Shown piece after piece: positions 47,430 to 58,280 of a stretch of 64,000 nucleotides of DNA. Below the pieces are notes generated by a model that saw only the letters and a list, made by a program, of their open reading frames with translations, did not search any database and was not told the DNA's origin. Every line of letters starts with the position of its first letter. Within the stretch, counting starts at the first letter, position 1. The translations under genes were made by a program, and so were the position numbers. Origin of the DNA: Acuticoccus sp. MNP-M23 (GTDB lineage: Bacteria > Pseudomonadota > Alphaproteobacteria > Rhizobiales > Amorphaceae); NCBI RefSeq assembly GCF_031195445.1, contig NZ_CP133480.1, positions 2,348,501 to 2,412,500 on the forward strand. Direction: 5' to 3'.

Positions 47430-47508
47430 GCGGGAGCGCGGCGATTGCGGGCGCGGCACTCCGTCCCGCAGCGTTCGCCGACCGCCGGAGCGGTCCATCG
47501 GAGTAAGC

Positions 47509-48480
47509 ATGGGACACGGCCACCACCACCATCACGTTGACCCCGAAAGCGGCGACCGCCGTGTGATTTTCGCGGTTCTGGTCAACGTTCTCCTGACCGT
47601 GGCGCAGGTCATCGGCGGACTGTTTTCAGGCAGCCTCTCGCTGATTGCCGATGCGCTTCACAATCTTTCCGATGCTGCGGCTCTGGGCATCGCCTTCGTC
47701 GCCCGCAAGATTGCCCGCCGTCCCGCCAACGAGACGATGACCTTCGGCTACCAGCGCGCCGAGGTGGTCGCCGCGCTGATCAATTACACGACGCTCATCA
47801 TCCTCTCGATCTTCCTTGCCTACGAGGCGGTGATGCGGATGTTCGAGCCGGAGCCGGTGGCAGGCTGGATCATCGTGATCGTCGCGGGGATTGCGCTGGT
47901 GATCGACCTTGCGACCGCGCTCCTGACCTACTCCATGTCCAAGAGCAGCGTGAACATTCGTGCCGCCTTCCTGCACAATGTTGCCGATGCGCTGGGGTCC
48001 GTGGCGGTGATCATTGCCGGCACGCTGGTGATTCTGTTCAACTGGACCATCGTCGATCCGCTGATGACGCTGCTGATTGCCGGCTACATCTTCTGGATGG
48101 CGATTGCCGAGGTGGGCGACGTGGTGCGCATTTTGATGCTGGGGAGCCCCCCCGGCATCGAGCCGCAGGCTGTGGTCGCGGCCGTGCAGGGGGTGGACGG
48201 CGTGACGGACATCCACCACGCGCACCTCTGGCAGATCAACGAGCACGACAATGCGCTCGATGCGCACATCGTGATCGCGGAAGGCGCATGGGCGGAGGCA
48301 GACGGCATCAAGGCCGCGGTGAAGGCGATGCTGCACGAGAAGTTCGAGATCGGGCATTCGACGTTGGAGATCGAATGCGCCAATCACGCCTGCGTGGAGA
48401 CGCCGGTGTTCGGCGATGGCGCCCACGGCGGGCACGACCACGCGCACGCGCAAGGCAAGCACGCCGGCCAAGCCCACTGA
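47509..48480 (+). CDS. Cation diffusion facilitator metal exporter
   Basis: Proton-coupled divalent-metal exporter of the CDF family. The 323-residue product has six predicted helices with the metal-site pairs H51/D55 (HNLSD) and H156/D160 (HNVAD), and a C-terminal cytoplasmic domain with DIHHAHLWQI. Both termini are histidine-rich (MGHGHHHHHVD and the final 25 residues), as in DmeF/ZitB-type transporters of Co2+, Zn2+ or Ni2+. The H-x3-D/H-x3-D set favours zinc or cobalt; the metal is not proven. Confidence 0.92.
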   Translation: MGHGHHHHHVDPESGDRRVIFAVLVNVLLTVAQVIGGLFSGSLSLIADALHNLSDAAALGIAFVARKIARRPANETMTFGYQRAEVVAALINYTTLIILSIFLAYEAVMRMFEPEPVAGWIIVIVAGIALVIDLATALLTYSMSKSSVNIRAAFLHNVADALGSVAVIIAGTLVILFNWTIVDPLMTLLIAGYIFWMAIAEVGDVVRILMLGSPPGIEPQAVVAAVQGVDGVTDIHHAHLWQINEHDNALDAHIVIAEGAWAEADGIKAAVKAMLHEKFEIGHSTLEIECANHACVETPVFGDGAHGGHDHAHAQGKHAGQAH

Positions 48481-48504
48481 GGCGCGGCCGGCCGGGCCGG
48501 TGGA

Positions 48505-49299
48505 TCAGGCGGCAGCAGCCAGCGGGGCGGCGGCGCGGTAGAGCCAGACCCGCGCGGGCGGCAAGTTGGCCAGCACCCAGCGGGTGGACGAGATGGTGGT
48601 GCCCACCACGCCTTTCACGGGCGCGGACAGCATGTAGCTGAACTGGATGAACGGCGCGCCGCACGGCATCCGCGCAATGGCCTCAGACAGGAGCGCCTGG
48701 CGCTCCGGCAGGGGGCGCGACACCAGCGGCAGGCCCGAAATCACCGACGCGACGGGCGGGTCGCCAAGTTCTTCCATCACCGACGGAAGGTCGTAGGCAT
48801 TGCCGTTGACGATCTTCACACCGGGAAAGCGCTGCGCAAGCAGGGTACAGAAGTCGGGCGAAAATTCGATCAGCACCAGACGGGAGGGGTCGATGCCGCG
48901 GTCGATCATCGCCTGCGTCACGGTGCCGGTGCCCGGACCCAGTTCCACGACCACGCCCGGCCGGTCGACCTCAACGAACTCCGCCATCAGCCGGCAAAGC
49001 TCCTGGCTGGAAGGGGCGACGGCGCCGACGCGCAAGGGGCTGGACGCCCAGTTGCGCAAGAAGCGTCCTTCGTCCGACAGGCGGCCTCTGACGCGCCTGA
49101 TGCGTGCACGGGCAGACCCGGTGGGGCCCATGGCATCTTCGGCGCGGCGCGCGACCGCACGCAGCTCTTCCAGAAGGCGAACGTCGTGGCGGCGCTCTGA
49201 TCCGTCAATGCCGATGGCTCTCATGGCCTTGCGGCTGCGAATCTCGTCACTCAGCTTCGTCTGAAGCTCGCGGGCGCGTTGGCGGGCCAAATTAATCAT
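48505..49299 (-). CDS. pmtA: SAM-dependent methyltransferase, probable phospholipid N-methyltransferase
   Basis: Predicted Sinorhizobium-type phosphatidylethanolamine N-methyltransferase, a membrane-lipid enzyme making phosphatidylcholine. The 264-residue product has FLRNWASSPLRVGAVAPSSQ, SAM motif I VVELGPGTGTVTQAM and LIEFSPDFCTLLAQRFPG, a pattern shared by PmtA and rRNA-dimethylase-like enzymes. An Arg-rich extension of about 70 residues at the N-terminus is longer than I expect for PmtA. Other lipid or small-molecule substrates remain possible. Confidence 0.75.
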   Translation of the reverse strand: MINLARQRARELQTKLSDEIRSRKAMRAIGIDGSERRHDVRLLEELRAVARRAEDAMGPTGSARARIRRVRGRLSDEGRFLRNWASSPLRVGAVAPSSQELCRLMAEFVEVDRPGVVVELGPGTGTVTQAMIDRGIDPSRLVLIEFSPDFCTLLAQRFPGVKIVNGNAYDLPSVMEELGDPPVASVISGLPLVSRPLPERQALLSEAIARMPCGAPFIQFSYMLSAPVKGVVGTTISSTRWVLANLPPARVWLYRAAAPLAAAA

Positions 49300-49334
49300 T
49301 CATGCGCTCCGGTGCGCTTTTTCAGCGCTGCTTA

Positions 49335-50480
49335 TCATTGGCTCAGGTTGTCGAAAAATTCTTTCGCGCGAGAAAAGAAACCGTGACTCTCCGGATGGTT
49401 CTCATTGGAGGACAATGACTCGAACTCGGTGAGCAGCTCGCGCTGACGCCGCGAAAGATTTTGCGGGGTCTCCACCGCAACCTGGATGTACATGTCGCCG
49501 AACTGTGACGACCGCATGACAGGCATGCCCTTGCCGCGCAGCCGGAACTGCCGGCCGGTCTGCGTCGCCTCCGGGATCTTTACCTTGGCCTTCTCACCGT
49601 CGATGGACGGCACCTCGATGCTGCCGCCCAGCGCGGCGCGCGCCATGGAGATCGGCACGCGGCAATAAAGGTCCGCCCCGTCACGCTGGAAGAAGTCGTG
49701 CGCAGCGAGAGACAGGAAGATGTAGAGGTCGCCCGCAGGGCCGCCCATCAGCCCGGCTTCGCCTTCGGCGGCAAGCCGGATGCGGGTGCCATCCTCAATG
49801 CCGGCGGGAATGTTGACCGACAGGTCACGCTCGCGCTGGACGCGGCCGTTGCCGCCGCAGTTGGTGCAGGGGTCGCGCACCACCTGGCCGCGGCCCTGGC
49901 AGGTGACGCAGGTGCGCTCCAGCGTGAAGAAACCCTGCGCAACGCGGATGCGGCCGGAACCGGAACACGTCGAGCAGGTGACGGGCTCGGTGCCCGGCTT
50001 GGCGCCGGAGCCTTCGCACACCTCGCAGGTGGACGAGGAGGGCACGGTGATCTCCACCGTCTTCCCGGCGAACGCATCTTCCAGCGAGATTTCGAGATTG
50101 TAGCGCAGGTCCGCCCCGCGCGCGCGGCCGCCGCCTCCGCCACCACGCGACTGCCGTCCGCCGAACACTTCTTCGAAGATGTCCGACATGGTGGATGCGA
50201 AATCGTTGCCAAAGCCTGCGCCGCCGGGGCCCGCACCGCGTCCGCCTTCAAAGGCGGCGTGGCCGAACCGGTCGTAAGCGGAGCGCTTTTGCGGCTCGCG
50301 CAGGACCTCGTAGGCCTCCGACACTTCCTTGAATTTCACTTCCGCCGTCGCGTCGCCCTGATTGCGGTCCGGATGGTACTGCATGGCGAGCTTGCGGTAG
50401 GCGGATTTCAGCGTCTTATCGTCCGCGGTGCGGATGACGCCGAGAACTTCATAATAGTCGCGTTTCTGTGATGTGGCCAT
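49335..50480 (-). CDS. dnaJ: Chaperone protein DnaJ
   Basis: Hsp40 co-chaperone that stimulates DnaK. The 381-residue product has the J domain with HPD (YHPDRN, near 36-41), a Gly-rich linker, four C-x2-C-x-G-x-G zinc repeats ([32 protein letters not shown]) and the C-terminal substrate domain. It lies 13 bp after the sulfotransferase gene, which separates it from dnaK. Confidence 0.98.
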   Translation of the reverse strand: MATSQKRDYYEVLGVIRTADDKTLKSAYRKLAMQYHPDRNQGDATAEVKFKEVSEAYEVLREPQKRSAYDRFGHAAFEGGRGAGPGGAGFGNDFASTMSDIFEEVFGGRQSRGGGGGGRARGADLRYNLEISLEDAFAGKTVEITVPSSSTCEVCEGSGAKPGTEPVTCSTCSGSGRIRVAQGFFTLERTCVTCQGRGQVVRDPCTNCGGNGRVQRERDLSVNIPAGIEDGTRIRLAAEGEAGLMGGPAGDLYIFLSLAAHDFFQRDGADLYCRVPISMARAALGGSIEVPSIDGEKAKVKIPEATQTGRQFRLRGKGMPVMRSSQFGDMYIQVAVETPQNLSRRQRELLTEFESLSSNENHPESHGFFSRAKEFFDNLSQ

Positions 50481-50493
50481 AACGTGTTCTTGG

Positions 50494-51555
50494 CTAGCTC
50501 CGGCGCAGCTTTGTCAAGCGCCCGAGGGCACTGTGACGTGCGGGTTTGGAGGATTGCGGCATGTTTTTCTCAACATGCAACCTGAGGTGACGGTCCAGTT
50601 CCGGCACCAGGATGCGCAATTGGGGAAGCTTTTCGGGCGGCACGGGCGTGTCGAACCTGATGTCGAAACCGCAGATGCCGGTTTCATGCCGGCCCGCGTC
50701 CACAAGGTCGCCCCGCTTGATATTGGCACTCTGGCGCCCGAGGCAGCGGTCGCCGAGGTGGATCTCGACGGAGAGTGCCGCGTGCGGGTCCATCAGGTCG
50801 GCGACCCAGCCGCGAACACCGTCCGGCTCAACCGTGTCGGTCCAGCCGAGCAGCCGGCTCGTTTGCCGGTAGCCGCCATTCGGCAGCACGAATTGCCGGG
50901 CGAGGGCCTTCATTTCGTCGGTGACGGGCATGTTGAGGAAGGCCGCAAACTGGTTGAGCATGGCTTCGCCGTCGCCACCGTGGTCCTCGAAGGAGAAGGC
51001 GAGAAGCGGGTGTTTCGTTCGTGCTGCAAACCAGGCGTAACAGGTCTGCAGGGCGGTGGTCCGCCATAGGCTCGCCGGCCACGGCTTGCCGGTCCAGCGT
51101 TCGGCGCTGATGCTGGCCGACAGCGGATTGCGCATCACCATCACATAGGCCGGGTTCGGCAGCGCGCTTTCCAGCGCCCACATGGTCGGGCCGATGAACG
51201 GCGCCTTGAAGCCGAACAGCCCCCAGCGCGTGCGTTCTTCTTCAACGTAGCGGCGGAGGCTTCCGCGTGCGGACGGCAGGCGCCAGAATCTGAAGCCTGC
51301 GCCCAGCCGCTTGATGATGCGGTTGATATCCCTGTCCTCGCCGCGGGTGTTGACGTTCTCGCCAAAGTCCACGCCGAGGATCTGGAGGATGCCAACGGTG
51401 ACGGACGTGCCGCTGCGCGGCGCGCCCAGCACCACCACCGTCGGTGCATTCTCGCCGTCAGGCGAACCGCAGGGTTCGTTGCGGGTCAGAAACGGACGAG
51501 AGGCGGGCGCCGTCTCCGGTACCCGCCCCTCGGTCTTGTCGTGGTTGGCCCGCAC
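50494..51555 (-). CDS. Sulfotransferase-like protein with extra C-terminal domain, between dnaK and dnaJ
   Basis: Predicted PAPS-dependent sulfotransferase. I chose the GTG at 51555, 17 bp past the dnaK stop, because the longer open frame runs backwards into dnaK; the result is 353 residues. The PAPS 5'-loop is [15 protein letters not shown] (41-55) and a 3'-phosphate-type motif is [15 protein letters not shown] (140-154). Residues about 240-320 form an added module starting [20 protein letters not shown] and containing [19 protein letters not shown] and GICGFDIRF, a pattern I associate with accessory beta domains in polysaccharide glycosyltransferases. The acceptor is unknown. Confidence 0.78.
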   Translation of the reverse strand: MRANHDKTEGRVPETAPASRPFLTRNEPCGSPDGENAPTVVVLGAPRSGTSVTVGILQILGVDFGENVNTRGEDRDINRIIKRLGAGFRFWRLPSARGSLRRYVEEERTRWGLFGFKAPFIGPTMWALESALPNPAYVMVMRNPLSASISAERWTGKPWPASLWRTTALQTCYAWFAARTKHPLLAFSFEDHGGDGEAMLNQFAAFLNMPVTDEMKALARQFVLPNGGYRQTSRLLGWTDTVEPDGVRGWVADLMDPHAALSVEIHLGDRCLGRQSANIKRGDLVDAGRHETGICGFDIRFDTPVPPEKLPQLRILVPELDRHLRLHVEKNMPQSSKPARHSALGRLTKLRRS

Positions 51556-51571
51556 GGCGCTGCCGCGAGGG

Positions 51572-53485
<1,914 letters not shown>

Positions 53486-53602
53486 GGAAGCTCCTTCTGT
53501 GGCGGACCGGCGGGGCCCGTTACGGCGCCCCTTGGTGGCAAACCGGTCCCCGGTTCGCTTGTGTTGTGAAAGGGGGCCGGCAAGCGACCCCTACAACCGG
53601 CA

Positions 53603-53631
53603 CATATAATCGCAGAACACGGGCGTACAAG
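53603..53631 (-). promoter_or_regulatory. Alphaproteobacterial sigma-32 (RpoH) promoter of dnaK
   Basis: On the minus strand CTTG (53631-53628) is followed by exactly 17 bp and then ATTATATG (53610-53603). The published alphaproteobacterial heat-shock consensus is CTTG-N17/18-CYTATNTG, so all four -35 bases and seven of eight -10 positions match. It lies about 118 bp upstream of the dnaK ATG. Confidence 0.75.
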
Positions 53632-53647
53632 TCGCAAGACGTGTCGG

Positions 53648-55078
53648 TTAACGGCCGATTGCGTCCGATGCCGCGTCAGCGCGCTTTGCAACGAGGCGCA
53701 ACTGCACCTCCACATCGGGTCCGAGTGCAGCGCCCAGGCTCGATGCTTCGCCAAAGCCGAATGCCTCGCGGGTGAGGCGGGCTGTGCCTTCCGCAATCGT
53801 GTTGTCGCCCGACGGGGTGAGCGTGAATGGCAGGTCTACCGGAGCGTCCACGCCGCGTAGTGACAGCGTGCCGCGGGCGAGGAACCCCCCGTCAGCATTT
53901 TTTTCGATGGTCGCGGCCCGGAACTCGGCAGTGGCCGCCTTGGCGGTATCGAGCCCGTCGGCGCCCTTGATCTGCGTCAGCGTCAGGCTGCCTTCGCCGG
54001 GGGCGACGCTTTCAAGATCGACGGTGGCACTGATGGACGAGGCGGCGAGGTTGTTCTCGTCGAACCGCACCTCGGCGGTGAAGTCGGGCAGCGTGCCGGT
54101 GATGCGGTTGTCCTGGTAGATGAATGCGTAGCCGAGGGTGCTGGCTGACGTGTCTATCGTCCATAGCGGGGCAGTGCCGGCCGGCGCAGTCTCTGCCGCC
54201 GGGGCGGTGCCGGCTGCCGGGGTGCTGTCGGCCGCCGGGGCGGCATCCGGTGCGGCGGCGGCAATTGCCACCGGCGTTTCCGCTGCGGTCATAGCGCCGG
54301 AGCCCAGCACGGCCGCCTGATCGGGCGATACGGAGGTTGTGGCCGCCGTCGCGGCGGGCTCGTTGCCGGCGACCCAGTCGTCGCCATAGCGGGACCAGGC
54401 TGCCGCGCCCACAATGGCGCCGAAGAAGATGACCATCGTCAGCCAGGTCACGGCATGGCCATAGGAGTTGCGCGGCCCGTCGCCCCCCGCAAAGGGGGAC
54501 ATGCGCGTCAGAAAATTCCCGTCTGCAATATGGTGCTTGATGGCGCCGGCCGCGTGGAGAACCAGCAGTGCGCCCGTGGAGTAGGCAAGGAAGCCGTGGA
54601 CCTCTTCGCTGGCCTCGTTAAGCACGTCGCGGCTGCCTTCGGAGAGGGCGCCCACGAGCGGCAGGTCCGGCCAGGGCAGCCAGTTCTGAAAGAAAAGCAC
54701 GGTTTCGACGCGGATCGACGAGACAGAAATGATCAGCCAGCCGGAAAGCGGGATGATGAGGAGAAGCGCGTAAAACAGGATGTGCACCCAGTGGGCGACA
54801 ATCCCCTCCCGTCGGCCGACTGATTCCGGCTCCGCGGGCGGCGGGTTGAAGAGGCGCCACATGATGCGGCCGACCGTCAGCACCAAAATGGTGATGCCGA
54901 GCGATTTGTGCATCTGAAACAGGTCGTATTGCTGTGCGCTGCCGCGTTCCAGAATGTCGTTCATGGCGTAGCCGCCGACAATCTGCGCGACGATGAAGAG
55001 CGCGATCGTCCAGTGCAGGATGATCGCGCCCATCGTGTAACGCGAGGCGCGGAAGGGTAACTCGGCTGTGGTGGTCAT
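53648..55078 (-). CDS. Cytochrome b561 fused to a YceI-like domain
   Basis: A 476-residue fusion. Residues about 12-230 are a four-helix cytochrome b561 with candidate heme histidines in ILHWTIA, QMHKSLG, EVHGFLAY and LVLHAAG, as in superoxide- or quinol-oxidising b561 proteins. An Ala/Pro/Thr-rich linker (about 240-310) leads to a C-terminal YceI lipocalin-like beta domain (about 312-470; WTIDTSASTLGYAF, ISATVDLESV). YceI proteins bind isoprenoid quinone-like lipids. The arrangement suggests a membrane electron-transfer module with a tethered periplasmic lipid-binding domain. Confidence 0.9.
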   Translation of the reverse strand: MTTTAELPFRASRYTMGAIILHWTIALFIVAQIVGGYAMNDILERGSAQQYDLFQMHKSLGITILVLTVGRIMWRLFNPPPAEPESVGRREGIVAHWVHILFYALLLIIPLSGWLIISVSSIRVETVLFFQNWLPWPDLPLVGALSEGSRDVLNEASEEVHGFLAYSTGALLVLHAAGAIKHHIADGNFLTRMSPFAGGDGPRNSYGHAVTWLTMVIFFGAIVGAAAWSRYGDDWVAGNEPAATAATTSVSPDQAAVLGSGAMTAAETPVAIAAAAPDAAPAADSTPAAGTAPAAETAPAGTAPLWTIDTSASTLGYAFIYQDNRITGTLPDFTAEVRFDENNLAASSISATVDLESVAPGEGSLTLTQIKGADGLDTAKAATAEFRAATIEKNADGGFLARGTLSLRGVDAPVDLPFTLTPSGDNTIAEGTARLTREAFGFGEASSLGAALGPDVEVQLRLVAKRADAASDAIGR

Positions 55079-55105
55079 GGTCGCGTCAACCTTCCGCTGT
55101 TCGCA

Positions 55106-55720
55106 CTATTCCTTGTAGGCGAATTCGCCCTGGATCTCGATGGTCACGTCCGTGCCAACGGGGCCGGCGAGGGTGTTGATGCCGTACATGGTGCGGTCGA
55201 TCACGCCAGTTGCGGTCACGCCGATGTGGGGCGCGCCGGACATGGGGTTGTCCCCGGCACCATTCAGCGTGGTTTCCAGCACCAGCGGGTGGGTCTGGTT
55301 GTTCAAGGTGAGGTTGCCGGTGATGTTCGCAGTGTTCTCGCCGGTCACTTCGATGCCGGTGGACTCGAACGTCGCGACCGGCGTTGCCGGGGCGTTCAGG
55401 AACATGTCGGAGGCGATTTCCTGGTCGAAATCGATGCTGCGCGGATCGAATTCGATGGTGTGCCCTGTCAGAACTTCGTTCACATCGACGCTGGCGGTGA
55501 GCGATGATTTGGCGACATCATCGGCGTCGAGCGTGATCGTCGCATCAATGCCGGCGCGCTCGAACATGGCGGTGTAGGTGGAAAAACCGAGGTGATTGAT
55601 CTTCCACACCACCGAGGCGTGCGTCTTGTCCAGAACGTAGGTGCCCGACGGGACGTCGAGGGACTCGGCGGCGGCCGGGAGGGCAAACGCGATGGCGGCT
55701 GCGGCGATGAATGTGCGCAT
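55106..55720 (-). CDS. YceI family periplasmic protein
   Basis: Lipocalin-like protein that binds polyisoprenoid or quinone-type molecules. The 204-residue product has a signal peptide (MRTFIAAAAIAFALPAAAES) and the YceI pattern YVLDKTHASVVWKINHLGFS, SVDVNEVLTGH, ATFESTGIEV and ITGNLTLNNQTHPLVLE. The longer open frame adds 19 residues with no signal-peptide character. It lies 27 bp upstream of the b561-YceI fusion on the same strand, so the two are probably co-transcribed. Confidence 0.95.
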   Translation of the reverse strand: MRTFIAAAAIAFALPAAAESLDVPSGTYVLDKTHASVVWKINHLGFSTYTAMFERAGIDATITLDADDVAKSSLTASVDVNEVLTGHTIEFDPRSIDFDQEIASDMFLNAPATPVATFESTGIEVTGENTANITGNLTLNNQTHPLVLETTLNGAGDNPMSGAPHIGVTATGVIDRTMYGINTLAGPVGTDVTIEIQGEFAYKE

Positions 55721-55890
55721 AGAACATTTCCATTTCAAATTAGGCGCCATAGCAACTATGGCGGGTCTGCGCCGCATTTAAGGGGTTGGCGCTCGATTGC
55801 AACGGATTTTCGCGTTGAACGAATTGTGATCTCATCTGGCATGTTTCGCGCCCTGGGACGGAGCGCGGCGTTATCGCGGGGCAAGATGTG

Positions 55891-56532
55891 ATGGTCGAGA
55901 CGGGGATAGAGGGCGTCTGCTACTGGCCCGCCTACTTTGACGCTTCCGCCCAGCGTGCGCTGGTTGGCGCCGTATCTGCCGTGGTGGATGCCGCGCCCTT
56001 CTTCACGCCGCGGATGCCGCGGACGGGCAAACCCTTTTCGGTGCGGATGACCAATTGCGGTCCGCTCGGCTGGGTGTCCGACAAAACATCCTACCGCTAC
56101 CAGCCATGCCACCCGGAGACCGGCGCGCCGTGGCCGCCGATGCCGGATGCGCTCCTTGCGCTGTGGGACGACGTTGCGGCAGTGGGCGCGCCCGCGGAAG
56201 CCTGCCTCATCAACCACTATCCCGCCGGCGCCAGAATGGGCCTTCACCAGGACCGCGACGAGGCCGAGTTTGCCGCCCCCGTGGTGTCCGTTTCGCTGGG
56301 GGACAGTGCCGTCTTCCGTCTCGGCGGCACGGTGCGCGGCGGCAAGACCACCTCGCTGCGCCTCAAGAGCGGAGACGTGATCGTGTTCGGCGGTCCGGCT
56401 CGGTTGATCTACCATGGGATCGACCGTGTGCTGAGCGGTTCTTCGACGCTGCTTGCGGGCGGCGGTCGCTACAATCTCACCTTGCGCCGGGTCACGCCGC
56501 TCACCGGCAACGCCGCAAAGGAGGCCCCATGA
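55891..56532 (+). CDS. alkB: Alpha-ketoglutarate-dependent dioxygenase AlkB
   Basis: Fe(II)/2-oxoglutarate enzyme that directly repairs N-alkylated DNA bases. The 213-residue product has the DNA-contact motif MTNCGPLGWVSD, the iron triad H119-x-D121 (GLHQDRDE) and H175 (IYHGIDRV), and the 2-oxoglutarate-binding R-x5-R pair R193/R199 in RYNLTLRR. Length matches E. coli AlkB. ATG 55891 is preferred over GTG 55888. It is coupled to the next gene by an ATGA overlap. Confidence 0.96.
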   Translation: MVETGIEGVCYWPAYFDASAQRALVGAVSAVVDAAPFFTPRMPRTGKPFSVRMTNCGPLGWVSDKTSYRYQPCHPETGAPWPPMPDALLALWDDVAAVGAPAEACLINHYPAGARMGLHQDRDEAEFAAPVVSVSLGDSAVFRLGGTVRGGKTTSLRLKSGDVIVFGGPARLIYHGIDRVLSGSSTLLAGGGRYNLTLRRVTPLTGNAAKEAP

Positions 56533-56900
56533 ACGGATTTTTCGTGCTCGCGTGCGTCATCGCTTTTCTGGTCGTATCGGGACCGGCACGCGCGGGTGAG
56601 GCGGTGGTGGAAGGCGTCGTCGTACGGCCGGACGGCGCCGGCACCTTTCGGTTCGACGTGACGGTCCGCCATGCCGACACCGGCTGGGACCACTACGCCA
56701 ATGCCTTCGTGGTTGGCGCCGACGCTGCAACCTTGTTCGGCACGCGCACGCTCCACCATCCGCATGTGAACGTACATCCCTTTACCCGCAGCCTTGGCGG
56801 CGTTGCGGTTCCCACCGGGACCGCCACGGTATCGGTGTGGGCGGTGGACAGCGTGCACGGCGCCGGGCCTCCGGTCACAGTCACGCTGCCGCGTGAATGA
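56529..56900 (+). CDS. Small exported protein of unknown function, coupled to alkB
   Basis: I do not recognise the family. The 123-residue product starts MNGFFVLACVIAFLVVSGPA, a signal peptide likely cleaved after ARA near 22. The mature chain is predicted to be beta-rich (VVVRPDGAGTFRFDVTVRH, VSVWAVDSVHG, VTVTL) with several histidines (HHPHVNVHPF) that could bind a metal. Its ATG overlaps the alkB stop by 4 bp, so it is translated with alkB although one product is cytosolic and the other exported. Confidence 0.75.
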   Translation: MNGFFVLACVIAFLVVSGPARAGEAVVEGVVVRPDGAGTFRFDVTVRHADTGWDHYANAFVVGADAATLFGTRTLHHPHVNVHPFTRSLGGVAVPTGTATVSVWAVDSVHGAGPPVTVTLPRE

Positions 56901-56966
56901 GAGGCTTCTGCCGGACATTCATGAGCAGCCCGGCGCGATCCTGCCCGCCGCCTCCAATTGGTGCGG

Positions 56967-58073
56967 TCAGATCCAGCCCATCAGTTCGCGGCGGACGACG
57001 TGTTCGATCACACGCATTCCGTGGTCCGAATCGTTGAGGCAGGGCACGGCGGAAAATTTTTCGCCGCCTTCCTCGTAAAAATACTCGGCATTCTCGCCGC
57101 CGATCTCTTCCAGCGTCTCCAGACAATCGGCGACGAAGCCGGGGGTCATCACGGCAAGCCGCTTCACACCCTTGCGGGCAAGGCCCTTGATGGTCTCGTC
57201 GGTGTAAGGCTGCAGCCATTCGGCCGAGCCGAAGCGGGACTGGAACGTCACCATCAGTTTTTCTTCGGGCCAGCCCAGCCGTTCGCGCAGGAGGCGGGAT
57301 GTCTTGTAGCAGTGGCAGTGGTAGGGGTCGCCCTTGAGGTGATAATCCTTCGGCAGGCCGTGATAGGACGTGACCACCAGCTCCGGCTCGAAGTCGAGAC
57401 TGGCGAGGTGGTCCTCCAGCGAACGGGCCAGCGCGTCGATATAGACCGGGTCGTCACAATATTGGGGCACGGTGCGCAGCGCAGGCTGCCAGCGGAGCTT
57501 CATCAGCGCCTCGAACGACTTGTCGTTCACCGTTGCCGTGGTGGCTGCCGAATATTGCGGGTAGAGCGGCATGATCAGGATGCGCTCGCAACCGCGCTCC
57601 TGCAGGGCCTTCAGCTTTTCCTCGATGGGGGGCAGGCCGTAGCGCATGGCCCATTCCACGTCGATCTTCGGCTCGTCGCCCATCAGCTCGGAAAGCTTGT
57701 CGGACTGGCTGCGGGAGATCGTCTTCAGCGGGGATTCGTCCAGCTCCTTGTTCCACACCTCATCGTAGGCGCGGCCCGAGCGCTTGGGGCGCGTGGTCAG
57801 GATCACGAGGTTGAGGAGCGGCCACCACACCGCGCGCGGCACTTCGATCACGCGCCGGTCGGACAGAAATTCGCGCAGATAGCGCCGCATCGACCAGTAA
57901 TCCGTCGCCTCGGGCGTGCCGAGGTTGACGAGCAGGACGCCGATCCGCCCGAAATCTACCCGCGGGTGGCCCTTGGGCACGGCGCCGGGCAGGCCCGAAT
58001 GGGGCGCCGGGCGTGGCTTTTGCGCGGCATCCGCGGTGTCAGCGGCAGGGGGGGCGTAGGCTTGTGCGTCCAT
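56967..58073 (-). CDS. hemH: Ferrochelatase
   Basis: Inserts Fe(II) into protoporphyrin IX in the last step of heme synthesis. The 368-residue product has IGVLLVNLGTPEATDYWSMR, the LPLYPQYSAATTA segment, the catalytic His in SYHGLPKDY and the PGFVADCLETLEEI region with the conserved Glu. CHCYKTSR and CDDP cysteines may matter but no Fe-S tail is evident. I chose the ATG at 58073, giving MDAQAYAPP; a Pro/Ala-rich N-terminal extension of about 40 residues precedes the core. Confidence 0.97.
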   Translation of the reverse strand: MDAQAYAPPAADTADAAQKPRPAPHSGLPGAVPKGHPRVDFGRIGVLLVNLGTPEATDYWSMRRYLREFLSDRRVIEVPRAVWWPLLNLVILTTRPKRSGRAYDEVWNKELDESPLKTISRSQSDKLSELMGDEPKIDVEWAMRYGLPPIEEKLKALQERGCERILIMPLYPQYSAATTATVNDKSFEALMKLRWQPALRTVPQYCDDPVYIDALARSLEDHLASLDFEPELVVTSYHGLPKDYHLKGDPYHCHCYKTSRLLRERLGWPEEKLMVTFQSRFGSAEWLQPYTDETIKGLARKGVKRLAVMTPGFVADCLETLEEIGGENAEYFYEEGGEKFSAVPCLNDSDHGMRVIEHVVRRELMGWI

Positions 58074-58280
58074 GGGATCCAAAATAGCAGCAACTGCGCA
58101 ACTTTCGAGTCGCGACAAAGCCCTGCGACGATCAGGGCGCGTTTCACGAAAGCGCGGCGGCCCCCTCGTGCGGGGAACCGTCGACAGATGGCGCGGATCG
58201 TGAATAACCTCAACCCGGAAGGTTTGTCGCGGCTGCATCCTTATGTCGCGCGGAACCGCAAACGAACGAGGTCTTGCGCC

